Part shown: positions 1 through 10,400 of the stretch, in pieces | Layout: the number at the start of each line of letters is the position of its first letter | Position numbering within the stretch: the stretch's first letter is position 1 | Assembly: GCA_018292915.2 (NCBI GenBank) | Contig: JACVVK020000190.1 | Coordinates: 499,001-563,000 of the forward strand | DNA: 64,000 nt | Source: Batillaria attramentaria | Taxonomy: Eukaryota; Mollusca; Gastropoda; Batillariidae | Reading direction: 5' to 3' | The notes under the pieces: model-generated | Told to the model about the DNA's origin: nothing | Database searches by the model: none | What the model saw: only the letters and a program-made list of their open reading frames with translations | Program-made: the position numbers and the translations under genes

Positions 1-94
1 GGTTTTCCGATAACTGACGCAACCTTCTTTACTACCTTAGCACTATACAGCAAAAAAAAAAAAAAAAAAAACCAACCCAAAAATTATTTGATCT

Positions 95-245
95 GGGGTA
101 GTAACGCCACTGCATTATGTTGTCTTCGGCGGCAACGTCACTGCATTATCTTGTCTTTGGGGTCGTAACGTCACTGCATTATTTTGTCTTTGGGGTCGTA
201 ACGTCACTGCGTTATGTTGCCTAGGGGTTGTGCCGTCACTGCATT
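95..245. repeat. ~38-bp tandem repeat, four units
   Basis: Four imperfect direct units, each with a core like AACGTCACTGCATTAT followed by a TTGTCTTTGGGGT-like spacer. No coding signal is seen. It lies immediately before a SINE. Confidence 0.8.
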
Positions 246-257
246 GTTGTTTTGGCG

Positions 258-455
258 GGCAGCCGGGATAGCCGAAAGGTAGAGTGTTGAACTTTCAGTG
301 CTCGGGTTGTGAGTTCGAATCCCGACTCGGGCCAAATACTTGTGCTGGGCTTTTTTTTTCTTTCTTTTTTTTTTTCTCGTTGTCCCTTCTTTGGCAGCAC
401 CCATACGCGGCGGAAAAAGATCTTTAATACGAAATACCCAAACACCCACCGGTAT
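258..455 (+). repeat. SINE family A (tRNA-headed), copy 1
   Basis: A tRNA-like head has a box A-like GCCGAAAGGTAGAG and a box B-like GAGTTCGAATCCCG. The family body follows: GCCAAATA..TTGTGCTGG, then CTCGTTGTCCC, ending in a degenerate form of the usual AAACACCCACC. A T-rich stretch has expanded in the middle. At least ten more full or partial copies occur in the window. This is a retroposon, not a functional tRNA gene. Confidence 0.85.
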
Positions 456-719
456 TGTTCTTTTGGGGCTGCAGCATCGCTCTGCGTTTGCCTTGAGATG
501 GTAACACTACTCTTGGGGATTACTCAACGAGCTGTTTGTGTTTGAGAACCGGCAGCATTTATTCCACTGGCGTTATTTCGCTGTAGAATCCCCTCAAGGT
601 AAGCAGAGAATTCTTGTACCTTCTCCTGTGACCACGTGGTCATCACAGACTGTAGTTGTATTTAAAAATATTTTTTTTTTATTTCTCTTGTAATCTTTCA
701 CGTTTCTGACCAAGGAATT

Positions 720-1035
720 GCGGCAGCAGTAGTGGTGGTAGTAGTAGTAGGAGTACTTGGTAGTAGTTGTAGTGCGTGGTAGTAGTAGTAGTGGTACTTG
801 GTAGTAGTTGTAGTGCGTGGTAGTAGTAGTAGTAGCAGTAGCAACAGGTAGTAGCAGTAGTAGTGTAGTAGTAGTGGTAGTAGAAGTAATATAGCAGCAG
901 CAGCAGCACGCAGTAGTAGTAGTATAGTAGTAGAAGTACATAGTCGTCGTGGTAGTAGTATAGCAGTAGTAGTAGCAGTAGCAGTATAGTAATAGTGGTA
1001 GTATACTAGGAGCAGCAGTAGTAGTAGTAGTAACA
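720..1035. repeat. GTA/GCA trinucleotide tract
   Basis: About 315 bp of imperfect AGT/AGC/GGT triplets. It gives long low-complexity reading frames on both strands, none believable as a gene. Confidence 0.9.
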
Positions 1036-1097
1036 AAAACAAAAACACAAAAGCTGTAAGAAATACGACCAGAGATTAACACAGATCAGCAATCCCT

Positions 1098-1163
1098 GAA
1101 ATCCAGCACCTCCACCGAATCCTTCAGGAGCCACCTGAAGACCTATCTCTTCTCAAAGTTCTG
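1098..1163 (+). mobile_element. Terminal fragment of a LINE ORF2
   Basis: The plus strand reads KSSTSTESFRSHLKTYLFSKF and then a stop. This resembles the S-F-[KR]-x-x-L-K-T-x-L-F ending of many non-LTR retrotransposon polyproteins. Only about 22 codons remain before C-rich low-complexity sequence (1173-1252). The assignment rests on this short motif. Confidence 0.45.
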
Positions 1164-1465
1164 ATGCGGACTCCACCCCCCCCCCCACCCCCATGCAGAC
1201 TCCACCCCCTTCTCCTGTTTTTTGTTATAACTTATCTTCCCCCCCCCCCCCCGCGCTACGAGCATGCTGGGCATGGAGTTTTTCAGCGCGTTACAAGACA
1301 TCATCATCATCATCATCAATACAAACACAGATGTAGACCGTTTCGAGCGTGCGGGTGCACTTACGAGCGTAACTGTTTCAAAACTGAAGGTGTCTTCTGT
1401 GAAGCTGAATAATGTTAGAATTGCCCGCTTAAACGGTAATAAGTACAGTGCACAGTGTCACTTAC

Positions 1466-1582
1466 TGCATGTCTCCTCATCATAACTGTCGCCACAGTCG
1501 TCTTCTCCGTCACATCTCCACTCGATAGGCAGACACCGCCAGTCGTTACACTGGAACTCTGTTTTCACGTCACAGTGGTGAG
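1466..1582 (-). CDS. LDL-receptor class A domain exon
   Basis: The exon is 117 nt and symmetric (phase 1-1), bounded by acceptor GCTGTTTCAG and donor GTAAGTGAC on the minus strand. The product contains one complete LDL-A module: six cysteines, the FQC start, the CDGEDDC core and the acidic SYDEETC end that binds calcium. LDL-A modules bind ligands in extracellular receptors. Its phase matches the signal-peptide exon at 2587-2647, so both are read as one gene whose 3' part lies left of the window. The family cannot be decided from one module: a lipoprotein-receptor-like protein, a receptor like those at 27.9 and 40.1 kb, or a small secreted LDL-A protein are all possible. Confidence 0.8.
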
Positions 1583-2330
1583 CTGAAACAGCACAGCGAT
1601 ACAACTTGTCCTGTATATTGATTAAAGACCCAGTTTTAAAGATGTTTAGGTTCACACGTCGTTTTGAGATGTTTTGGTGGCGTCTAGCGTCGGACGTGCA
1701 CCACTTAAACGCCTGCACAGCGACAGCATCTCAGAGGGTGACACTGAGCCAGCAGAAGGCCTCAAGCCGCGACACAAAAAGCAAGGTCTGAAGAAGTAGG
1801 CTATAGGGCTTGCGGTGAGGCCAGTCGCTGAGTGTTTGAGAATTTGAATTTTCGCCGGTTCACACAGCCTGTAGACGGCTCTACTCATCATGAAGATAGA
1901 CGATTTCGATCACTCACAAGCAAAACTGTTTCAAACATAAGTTGGCTTCAAGTGACGCCCGGCGATGTCAGACACAAAAGACAATTAAGTCTGGCAGTAT
2001 TTTTAAGCGAAGATATGGGGTGGGTAGGTGGGTGTTTGGGTGTTTAACGTCCTTTTCCACCACGTAAGGGTGATATCAAAGACGGGGCAACGAGAAAAAG
2101 GCCAGCACAAATATTTGGCCCCAGCCGGGATTCGAACTCACGACCTGAGCATTGAGAGTCCAACGCTCTACCATTCGGCCATCCCGGCTCCCCAAGCGAA
2201 GATATGGTCCAACTACTGCCAAGCTTTGAGAGCGACTTGAAACTTACGTTCTCGGTGAGGGTAAAATGTTGTCTGGCTGCAAATCAACAAGAGGTGAGAT
2301 GAAATATTTCAAGGCCTGTTGCATGGCTTT

Positions 2331-2369
<39 letters not shown>

Positions 2370-2546
2370 ACTCAAGACTCAAATGTTTTATTGTTTTAGG
2401 CCAGTGGCCCACAACAAGAGTGTGAACAGTGACACTGATAGCATGAACATTCAGATTCTATGTAACAAACATGAAACTGCATTACTACTGGACTATAACC
2501 ATGATACAATATGACAGGAATCAACGCAATTAACCAAGTGCAACAT

Positions 2547-2580
<34 letters not shown>

Positions 2581-2586
2581 ACTTAC
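1583..2586 (-). other. Intron 1 of the LDL-A gene
   Basis: About 1.0 kb between the signal and LDL-A exons. It holds a SINE (2019-2193), two (GA)n tracts (2335-2366 and 2551-2578), and at about 1640-1970 a dispersed sequence that recurs in the intron of the minus-strand gene near 59.1-59.8 kb. Confidence 0.65.
2019..2193 (-). repeat. SINE family A copy with exact TSD
   Basis: Complete antisense copy. The tRNA-like head is at the right end and the conserved body runs leftward. It is flanked by a perfect 14-bp duplication, AAGCGAAGATATGG, at 2005-2018 and 2194-2207, which fixes the ends and shows a young insertion. Confidence 0.92.
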
Positions 2587-2647
2587 CATTTGAAGTTAGC
2601 ATCATAATAAATACCACGAAAACGCGCAGTAATCCGTACATAGCCAT
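2587..2647 (-). CDS. Signal-peptide exon of the LDL-A gene
   Basis: This 61-nt exon runs from an ATG to a donor GTAAGTGC. It encodes MAMYGLLRVFVVFIMMLTSN plus one base (phase 1): a short basic start, a hydrophobic core and a polar end, as in a secretory signal peptide. The phase-1 exit matches the phase-1 entry of the LDL-A exon at 1582, giving an alanine at the junction. A second in-frame ATG at 2641 is also possible. The coding potential is visible only after splicing; reading through the donor runs into a GA/TC microsatellite. Predicted product: a secreted or membrane protein with an N-terminal LDL-A module. Confidence 0.72.
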
Positions 2648-3121
2648 AGTCTTTTGCAGTGGACAAATTAGGCTGCTTTCAGTTATAGCAATCTGTCAGT
2701 GAAACATGCACATAGCGTGGCAACGCGAATAGCGTGGCGTTGGCGCTGGCCGCCAACGGAGAGGAAAGCCATGCCCGCCATAATTAGCCATGCGCTTGTG
2801 AACGGCGCGCAACTTGTTTTAAGGGTCCTTTCTGAAACTGTCCAGAATTTTCTTGCCTTTAAGTATTGTTATTCGTATTTCACGGACTTGAAAGACGTAC
2901 AAACAAACGCTGTCACTGTTAGTAATGAAATGATAAGTACTCTTCATTCCATATCCAACTGCATGACGAGAATCGACGATTTCGCGAAACCATGCACTCA
3001 GGTGCGAGATTCATGAACATAAATGCTCCAAATTTATGTGTGACAAGACCGTTCTGTTTGCAACGCGCCATTTCATTGGCTCAGGCTCTTGTACTATTGC
3101 TGAAGTACCCGCCCCCCTCCC
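2648..3121. other. Upstream flank of the LDL-A gene
   Basis: No gene, repeat family or clear core promoter could be recognised in this stretch. Confidence 0.5.
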
Positions 3122-3548
3122 CAGTATGGTATGGTATGGTAGACCTCCTCGGCGCACGTATCCATCTCTAATGAGATGCTCTAGGCGCCGCAAGGCTGGA
3201 GGACGAAGCCGGCAAAGGAAAGCCTGCTGCCGCTAGGCGCTACTTTGTGTGCAAACCTCCACCCTGCTATTCACTCTGGTGCGTGCGACAGTATTTCTGT
3301 TTTACCACGCCACCGGCCACAGCCTACTCTTCTTCGAAAGATGAACGTGGGATTTTTAGCGTGCACACTTGATATTTGTGCGTGCGTGTGTACACGAAGG
3401 CGAGACAGGCACCGTAAACGAGTCTGCACATGGATTTGACTCGATATGGTATGAAAAAATCCAACCATATTCCTGCCCACCGGGGACTCGAACCCGGCAG
3501 CTCAGGATCCGAAGTCGGATGCCTTAACCACTAGACCAAATCCCCTGG
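3122..3548 (-). repeat. SINE family C (tRNA-headed, TGGTA tail)
   Basis: On the minus strand a tRNA-like head at about 3470-3545 carries a box A GGTCTAGTGGTTAAGG and a box B GGGTTCGAGTCCC. A body of about 350 bp follows, ending in a short TATGG repeat at 3124-3143. Closely related copies are at 12456-12876 and 55390-55793. Confidence 0.85.
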
Positions 3549-3900
3549 CCCGTTGCAGACTGAACATGAACTAAACAGTGCTGATTTTTAGCGACTTGGT
3601 TGTATCGACGTATAGTACAGGCATGGAAGCGTCAGGCCAAGGAAAGTCACATTTCTCTACCATTAGAAGCCGTAAAGTCACTTAAATGGTCGCAATGGCA
3701 AAACAGAACATGTAAAATGATTCTGGCCACATTTTATCTCAGTATTATCAGAAATTACCATCAGGCCGACGGACTGGTTTTATTTTGCTGGGACTGGTTA
3801 CAGATTTATGGGAGAAAAAAATAAAAATGAACAGGCTGATCGTAAAAATAAAAAAAATAAAAAAATTTAAAAAAGAGAAAAAAATGTTGATCGTTCATAC
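3549..3900. other. Unannotated spacer before the LINE
   Basis: AT-rich sequence with an A-rich tract at 3815-3885. No gene is recognised. Confidence 0.5.
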
Positions 3901-4242
3901 AAACTTTGTGGCCCAGGTGAACACTCGTCAGCCGTACAGGCCGGTCAGGCTTTTTTGGCGCCCTCGGGATTTTGCCAATTACGAGCCAATTAATGATCAC
4001 ACAGTGAGATAATTACATCGAAATGTAGATCAGCTGTTCCACCGTCCGGCCGTCTACATTTGTGGGAAGTTTGGTGGTCGTGAGACTTTCCAGAAGCCGA
4101 AAAAAAACAACTTGGAAACCATTGGGCTTTGTACACAGTGTACTCACCGCACGCTCATATGGAGTCTCCAAGGCGCACGGACTGTACGGATATGTGTAGT
4201 GTGTAGCGTGTACGGCCACAAAAGAGTGTCACATACTGTAGC

Positions 4243-5160
4243 ATGAGTACAAGCATTCATCAGTACTTGCAGCGTTTCAAGCGAAAAACTTCGTCAACCT
4301 CTTCCAGCGACTGTAGTCCAGAAAAACCGAAGCCAGTGTCAAAGCCGTCAGCAAAGAAACAGCGAGCTAGTCTCGTTGGCGATACTGAACTTAGAAGCGA
4401 GCAGATTTTTGAGGAAAAGGAGGGAGAGGAAGAAGAAGAAATGGGCTCTACCAAGGCTTTGGAAGAGATCAAGCAAAGATTGGGGGAACTGGCAACGAAG
4501 GATGATGTCATGTCTCTCACAGAAATGTTCGCAGAGAAACTGGAAAAGCTAGAAGAGAAAATCAGCTCACTGGAGGTGGAGAGGGAAGCGTTCAGAACAG
4601 AAGTACAAAAAGTGAAGACGGAGAACACACAACTGAAAGCGCAGGTACAAAACCTAGCAAGTAAAATCGAGAGAAATCAGAATGAGTCGGAGCAATATTC
4701 CAGAAGATGGAACCTGAGAGTCTTCGGGATCAAAGAAACTGCAAGTGAAAACTGCGCGCAGAAATGTCTGCAACTCTTCAACGAGAAGGTGAAAGTGCCC
4801 ACGAAAGAAGACGACATACAAGTCGCGCACAGAGTCCAAGCCAGGGAGGACACCAGTACTGACCCGGGAAGAGAGAGAAGGAACAAGCCAAGGGCAATCA
4901 TCGTGCAGTTTGCTAGCAGACGAGTGAGGGATCAAATTATTAAGAACAGGAGAGTACTGGCAAAAACTGGGTTGGTGATAACGGAGGACCTGACACTCAA
5001 GAACTTCATACTCCTTAAAAAAGCACAGGAGCACTCGGCAACAACCACAGCGTGGCCTTCAAACGGCAAAGTGATCGCAATGCTAAAGAACGGCAAGAAA
5101 GTGCGAGTGGACATTGGCAGCAATTTGGACGAACTGTTCCGAAAACACATGACATCGTAA
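4243..5160 (+). CDS. LINE ORF1 protein, L1 ORF1p-like
   Basis: A 305-residue nucleic-acid-binding protein that would coat the LINE RNA. The N-terminus is basic and serine-rich. Residues ~65-150 form a strong heptad-patterned coiled coil rich in E, K and L. It is followed by an RRM-like start, SRRWNLRVFGIKE, and later by AHRVQ, PRAIIVQFASR and VITEDLT, which match the RRM and C-terminal region of L1 ORF1p (Transposase_22 family). The order coiled coil, RRM, CTD is the standard one, and the length is close to the ~300-340 usual for the family. The ATG is the first in frame after the 5' UTR. No disabling change is seen. ORF2 starts 2.3 kb downstream. Confidence 0.88.
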   Translation: MSTSIHQYLQRFKRKTSSTSSSDCSPEKPKPVSKPSAKKQRASLVGDTELRSEQIFEEKEGEEEEEMGSTKALEEIKQRLGELATKDDVMSLTEMFAEKLEKLEEKISSLEVEREAFRTEVQKVKTENTQLKAQVQNLASKIERNQNESEQYSRRWNLRVFGIKETASENCAQKCLQLFNEKVKVPTKEDDIQVAHRVQAREDTSTDPGRERRNKPRAIIVQFASRRVRDQIIKNRRVLAKTGLVITEDLTLKNFILLKKAQEHSATTTAWPSNGKVIAMLKNGKKVRVDIGSNLDELFRKHMTS

Positions 5161-6573
5161 GGTACATGTAATTTATTTTCACCATACCTTTGAACTGGTC
5201 CATTGTTTTGTCTGTTTTTGCGATTATAATTACAATGCAAGTAAGCACAGTGACTACAAATGCCAAGTGCATTTCACTACGCCTACCAACTCATGACAGT
5301 CTGATGGTAAGCACGTGGCATTGTTATTGTTTTGGGGGGTTACGACCTCTGACCTTTCGCGCATGTGCGCTCGGGGCTCGTGAGATCACATGTGGTCCAC
5401 TTCCTTCAGTATGTGGGTCAACTTCCTCGGCGGTGATGTTAGTTTTGGCGAGAAAAACTGGCGCACAAGATTAACACTCATAGTGCGTGTCCGAACTGGA
5501 AGTTGCGAAAGTGTATAATGGATACTGCAGCGTACCAGTCAACCTCCGGACAGCGTTAGAAAGTGAGGGAGAACCAACTAGGCTGCGGGTGACTCGCAAG
5601 AATGGGCGTCATGACACGGAAACTGGGTCACTATGCATTACGACTTTCAGTTTTGCCGTTCCGCTGGGTCTGAAACCTTCAAACGGTATGTGTACACATG
5701 AACAAGTACGTCTGTTCACCCCATCTTTTGCCTTGATTTTGGTTTCTGCGGTGCGGTGCCTGTCGAATAGTATGGGTACACCACTACTATACATGGCTAA
5801 TGTTTTTTCCCCTTTTCAGCACTGTTTTGTTTTTGAGTTGAGCTGTCAGCTGTACAGCACTTGTGCGCTTGCTCTTCGTGTGACAGATATTACGCACGGT
5901 TAGTGCGAAGTTAGTTCTAGCTTCGATTCACGCAAAAATTATACTCACAGCCGTCAACGGTGCGGTACTTGCACGTTTTTCTCCAGCGGTTTTTTTTTTT
6001 TTTTCCACACTGTATGCTGGCCACAGGGTTTAGGTCCTATTGTGTATTCCGGCAAGCAAAGTACACTTCACGTTTTTTTTTTTTTTTTTTTGCTGTGCCC
6101 TGAGTTGGCATGACTTGTGCATTCTCTGCTGTGGCTTTTGCACCAGATACTTAATGGCAAGCACTGCACAGGGTGTATCTTCGGTTACTGGTGGGGTTTT
6201 GCCAACTACTTGCATCCATTTTGCATTTATCGTGCAGGGTACACCTATAGCGGTCACTGGTGCTCTGCTAGGTACTCTTATTATAACCGATACGAAGGGT
6301 ATATCTGCAGGTACTGATGGTGCGGTTGGTCAGGAACTCTTTGTGTGTGTGTGTGTATGTGTGTGTGTGTTTTTGTGGGCCTTTACCCTTAGACATGGCC
6401 TGTTCTCAGTAAACACGGCTTGTCTCTATGTACCTTATTACTAGTCCTTTGCTTTGACTTAGCTTTTTCCTTTGTTTTGGGTTCTTTTGTTGGCACCCAA
6501 CAATACATAAGGTGCATGGTTCAAGCATACCTGCTTTTTGCTGAAGTTATCATCAGCTGTTGATGGTGGTACA

Positions 6574-6604
<31 letters not shown>

Positions 6605-7460
6605 CCTGGTATGGGGCATATATATATATATGCATCCCTGTAACTAACCTACTCCCATAAGACCTTTGACTCTGCCCAAGCTTGGCATGGCTCGTCAAAT
6701 TACTCACCTTAAACTTACAACTCTGTGAGCTATTTGTAAAAATGCTTATTTGCTTTTTGATCAAATCTAGAATTATATCCTTAGCTGCAGGGTGCATGCA
6801 CACTTTCCTTGGTATGGCTTGTGTACTGTTTGTATTGCTTCTGCTCCGTGTTTGATTTTGCCCTGAGCTGCAACTAAGCATAGCTTCTGCTTATACGAAT
6901 AGATAGATCTGCGTTCTGATAATATTGGGTTTTGTATATATATATATATATATATTATATATATTTGGGCTGACACCCACCCGTCTGCTTTGAATGATGG
7001 GACAACTTGCTCCCCCCCCCCCCCCATCACACACACACATAATGCGTCGCATTTGTGTATCGGAAGTGCTTATTAATGAGTTGTATTGCTTTGATATTTA
7101 AATGTACTCATGTTCACAAAGCATACTATTACATTAATTGCTAAACTTCAACATTTGTACGGCATGTGTTTACAGCCAAACCTTGCCATACCCTACTTTT
7201 CTGTCTGTTCAGTTTAGTTGTTTTTTTTCATTTTTTATTTTTTATTTTGATTACTATCTTTGCTAGGGATTGTGTTTCGTCTGAATGTTACTTGTGTGTG
7301 TTTGTTTGCTTTTGTTCCATGCTTGTTTGTTTTACTTTGTATGTTTGCTTGCTTGCTGTTATACTCATGACTCCTTGCATGACTTTGGGCTATGCATGTG
7401 GTGCTTTATGTTTACAATTGTGAATACAAGATTGGAGCAGCTAGGTAGATACTTCGCAGA
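5161..7460 (+). other. Unusually long LINE inter-ORF spacer
   Basis: 2.3 kb between ORF1 and ORF2, far longer than the short spacers common in L1-type elements. It contains poly(T) runs (about 5990-6004, 6074-6092, 6578-6602), (TA)n at 6628-6641 and 6936-6965, a (TG) run at 6343-6371 and a C run. No coding domain is recognised. It may be native, or a fixed insertion carried by this subfamily. Confidence 0.7.
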
Positions 7461-10400
7461 ATGTCACGCATAAAAATAGCCTCGTTGAACTGCCAGGGCT
7501 TGGGGAATGTACACAAGAGAAGAGATGTGTTTAACTTTTTGCGAAAAAAACATTTCTCCATATACTTTTTGCAGGATACACACTTTGGCCCAAAACAAGA
7601 AAGATACATTAAGGCTGAATGGGGCTACAAGGCTTATTTTTCATCATACAACACACAGTCTAGAGGCGTCGCAATTCTTTTCAACAATAATTTTGAATTT
7701 ACAGTGAAAAATGTATACACAAGCCCAGAGGGAAACTACATCATAATGTCGGTCACCTTTATGAAACAAAACTATTTACTTCTCAACATTTACGGGCCTA
7801 ATAGAGACAATCCCACTTTCTACGAACAGATACATGAAAAAATCAAGGACTTTAGTAATCACCGTTTGATTATGGGTGGGGATTGGAACTTGGTTCTAAA
7901 TCCAAACATAGACTATTACAACTATAAACACATAAATAACCAAAGGGCTCAGGAAACAGTGGAAAATATTATAGATAGTTTAGACCTCGTTGATGTGTGG
8001 AGGTACCTGAACCCTGAGGTAAAACGTTACACGTGGAGAAAACCCACCCCACTACAGCAAAGCAGACTAGACTTCTTTCTTGTTTCAGATGTGGTTCTGG
8101 AGAATGTAGTTGATGCGGATATTGAATTTGGCTACAGATCAGACCATTCTATGATTACAATAGAACTCAGATTTGGGGAGGAAAGTAAACATAATACTTT
8201 TTGGAAATTCAATAGCTCACTTTTAAGGGAAAATGCTTACGTCAAAGAAGTAAATGAGATAATTGATAAAGTGATAGACCAGTACGCAGCTTTACCTTAT
8301 GACAGATCAAACATAAAGACGGTTAGTGGAGAAGAATTACAACTTACAATATCTGAACAACTATTCTTAGATGTGCTTCTCATGGAAATCAGAGGAAAAA
8401 CTATATCTTATGCATCAATGAGAAAAAAGAGAAGTCAAGAGAGAGAACATGCGCTGATGAGAGAAATAGACAGTCTGGAAAAAAACAACAACAAACAAAC
8501 AGTTGATATTAAAACACTCCAAGAAAAGAAAGAAGAACTAAAAAGTGTCAGAGAAAAAAGGTTAGAAGGGGTAATGTTACGGTCGAAGGCTAGGTGGATT
8601 GCAGATGGGGAAAAAGTTAGTAAATATTTTTGCAGCCTAGAGAAGCGGAACTTCGTTAGTAAGCAAATGATGAAGCTAATTAATGACAATGGAACAACAC
8701 TACATGATAACAAAAATATCTTTGATGAAGTGAAATCTTTTTATGAAAAACTGTATAAAGAGAGGGTTTTAGAGACCTGTGACTTAAAGGATCTTGCTGC
8801 AGACACTCCGAGGTTGACCACAGAAGATGCTTTAGAACTAGAGGGAGAAATCACTTTTGAGGAAGCCGGCAGAGCTTTAAAACATATGAAAAATGGAAAA
8901 AGCCCAGGTACAGATGGTTTTACTGCAGAATTCTTTAAGTTTTTTTGGAAGAAACTTGGACATTTTATAGTTAGAGCTTTGAATTACAGTTTTCAAGTGG
9001 GAGAACTCTCCTCTCCGCAGAAAGAAGGTCTGATAGTGTGTATACCTAAGGGGGATAAACCAAGGGAATATATAAATAACTGGAGGCCAATTTCACTACT
9101 GAATGTTATTTATAAAATAGGGTCCAGCTGCATCGCAAATCGAATAAAAACTGTTTTACCACAAATAATAAATGAAGATCAAACAGGTTTTGTTAAAAAT
9201 CGGTATATAGGTGATAATATTAGGCTTGTATACGACACAATAAACCATCTAAACAACGATAACCTCCCCGGCTTGCTGCTTAGTTTGGACTTTGAGAAAG
9301 CGTTCGATTCAATAGACTGGAATTTCATGAAAAAAGTACTACAAACGTTTGGATTTGGGCAAGATATATGTAGATGGATAGAAGTTTTTTATAAAGATAT
9401 AAAATCAACTGTACTGGTGAATGGAAATACAACAGAATGGTTTAGCATAAATCGCGGCTGCAGACAGGGGGATCCCGTCTCACCGTATATTTTCATATTA
9501 TGCGTAGAAATTCTGGCAATAATGATTCGACAAGAGAAAAATATAAAAGGAATACATATTGGAAATAAGGAACATAAAATAGCCCAGTTTGCTGATGACA
9601 CGCAGATTACATTGGAAGGCGACCGATTATCATTTGAATTACTAATGGAAAAAATAGAAACTTTTGGTAATAACTCAGGACTGAGGTTAAACTATGATAA
9701 AACAGACGCCATATGGCTTGGTAGTAAAAAGAATTCAGAGACTAAATATTTAACACACCTAAGACTTAATTGGAACCCTACAGAATTCAAAATATTGGGA
9801 ATTTGGTTTACAAACAATCTTAGAAACTCTCATGAGCTGAACTATAGAGAGAAATACGCAGAAATAAAGTCACTAATGTCATTATGGCTAAAAAGAATAA
9901 TAACTCCTCTTGGGAGAGTAGCTTTGCTAAAATCACTTATTTTGTCAAAATTAATATACCTATGGACCCTTCTCCCAAACCCCCCAGACAGATTTGCAAA
10001 TGATTTGCAAAAGCTCTGTTTTAAGTTTGTATGGAATAAGAAACCTGACCGAGTAAACCGTAAACTAGCAGTTAAGACATTACAAAAGGGGGGGCTGGGT
10101 ATACCTGATATAAAATACTTTATGAGGTCCGTCAAATTGTCTTGGATTAGGAAACTCAAAATCTCGCAACACAAATGGAAACACATGGCTTTACATTTCT
10201 ATCCAAAATTAGACAACATAGAAATGTATGGACCAAATCTATACAAGAACAGCCAAATAAACAATCCATTCTGGAAAGACACCTTCGAATCTTATCGAGA
10301 ATTTAGATATAAGACAGTACCTAACACAAAGGAACAAATATTGGCAGAACCTTTATTTCTTAATGACAATATCAAAGTTGGAAACCAAAGCATTTTTTAC

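Noticed and set aside
594..1082. Poly-T/Y/L frames on the minus strand
   Set aside because: They come from a trinucleotide repeat, with no complexity or splice context.
3470..3545. tRNA gene on the minus strand, and similar heads at 12800, 34939, 56880 and 58950
   Set aside because: Each is continuous with a SINE body and tail shared between copies, so they are retroposon heads rather than independent tRNA genes.
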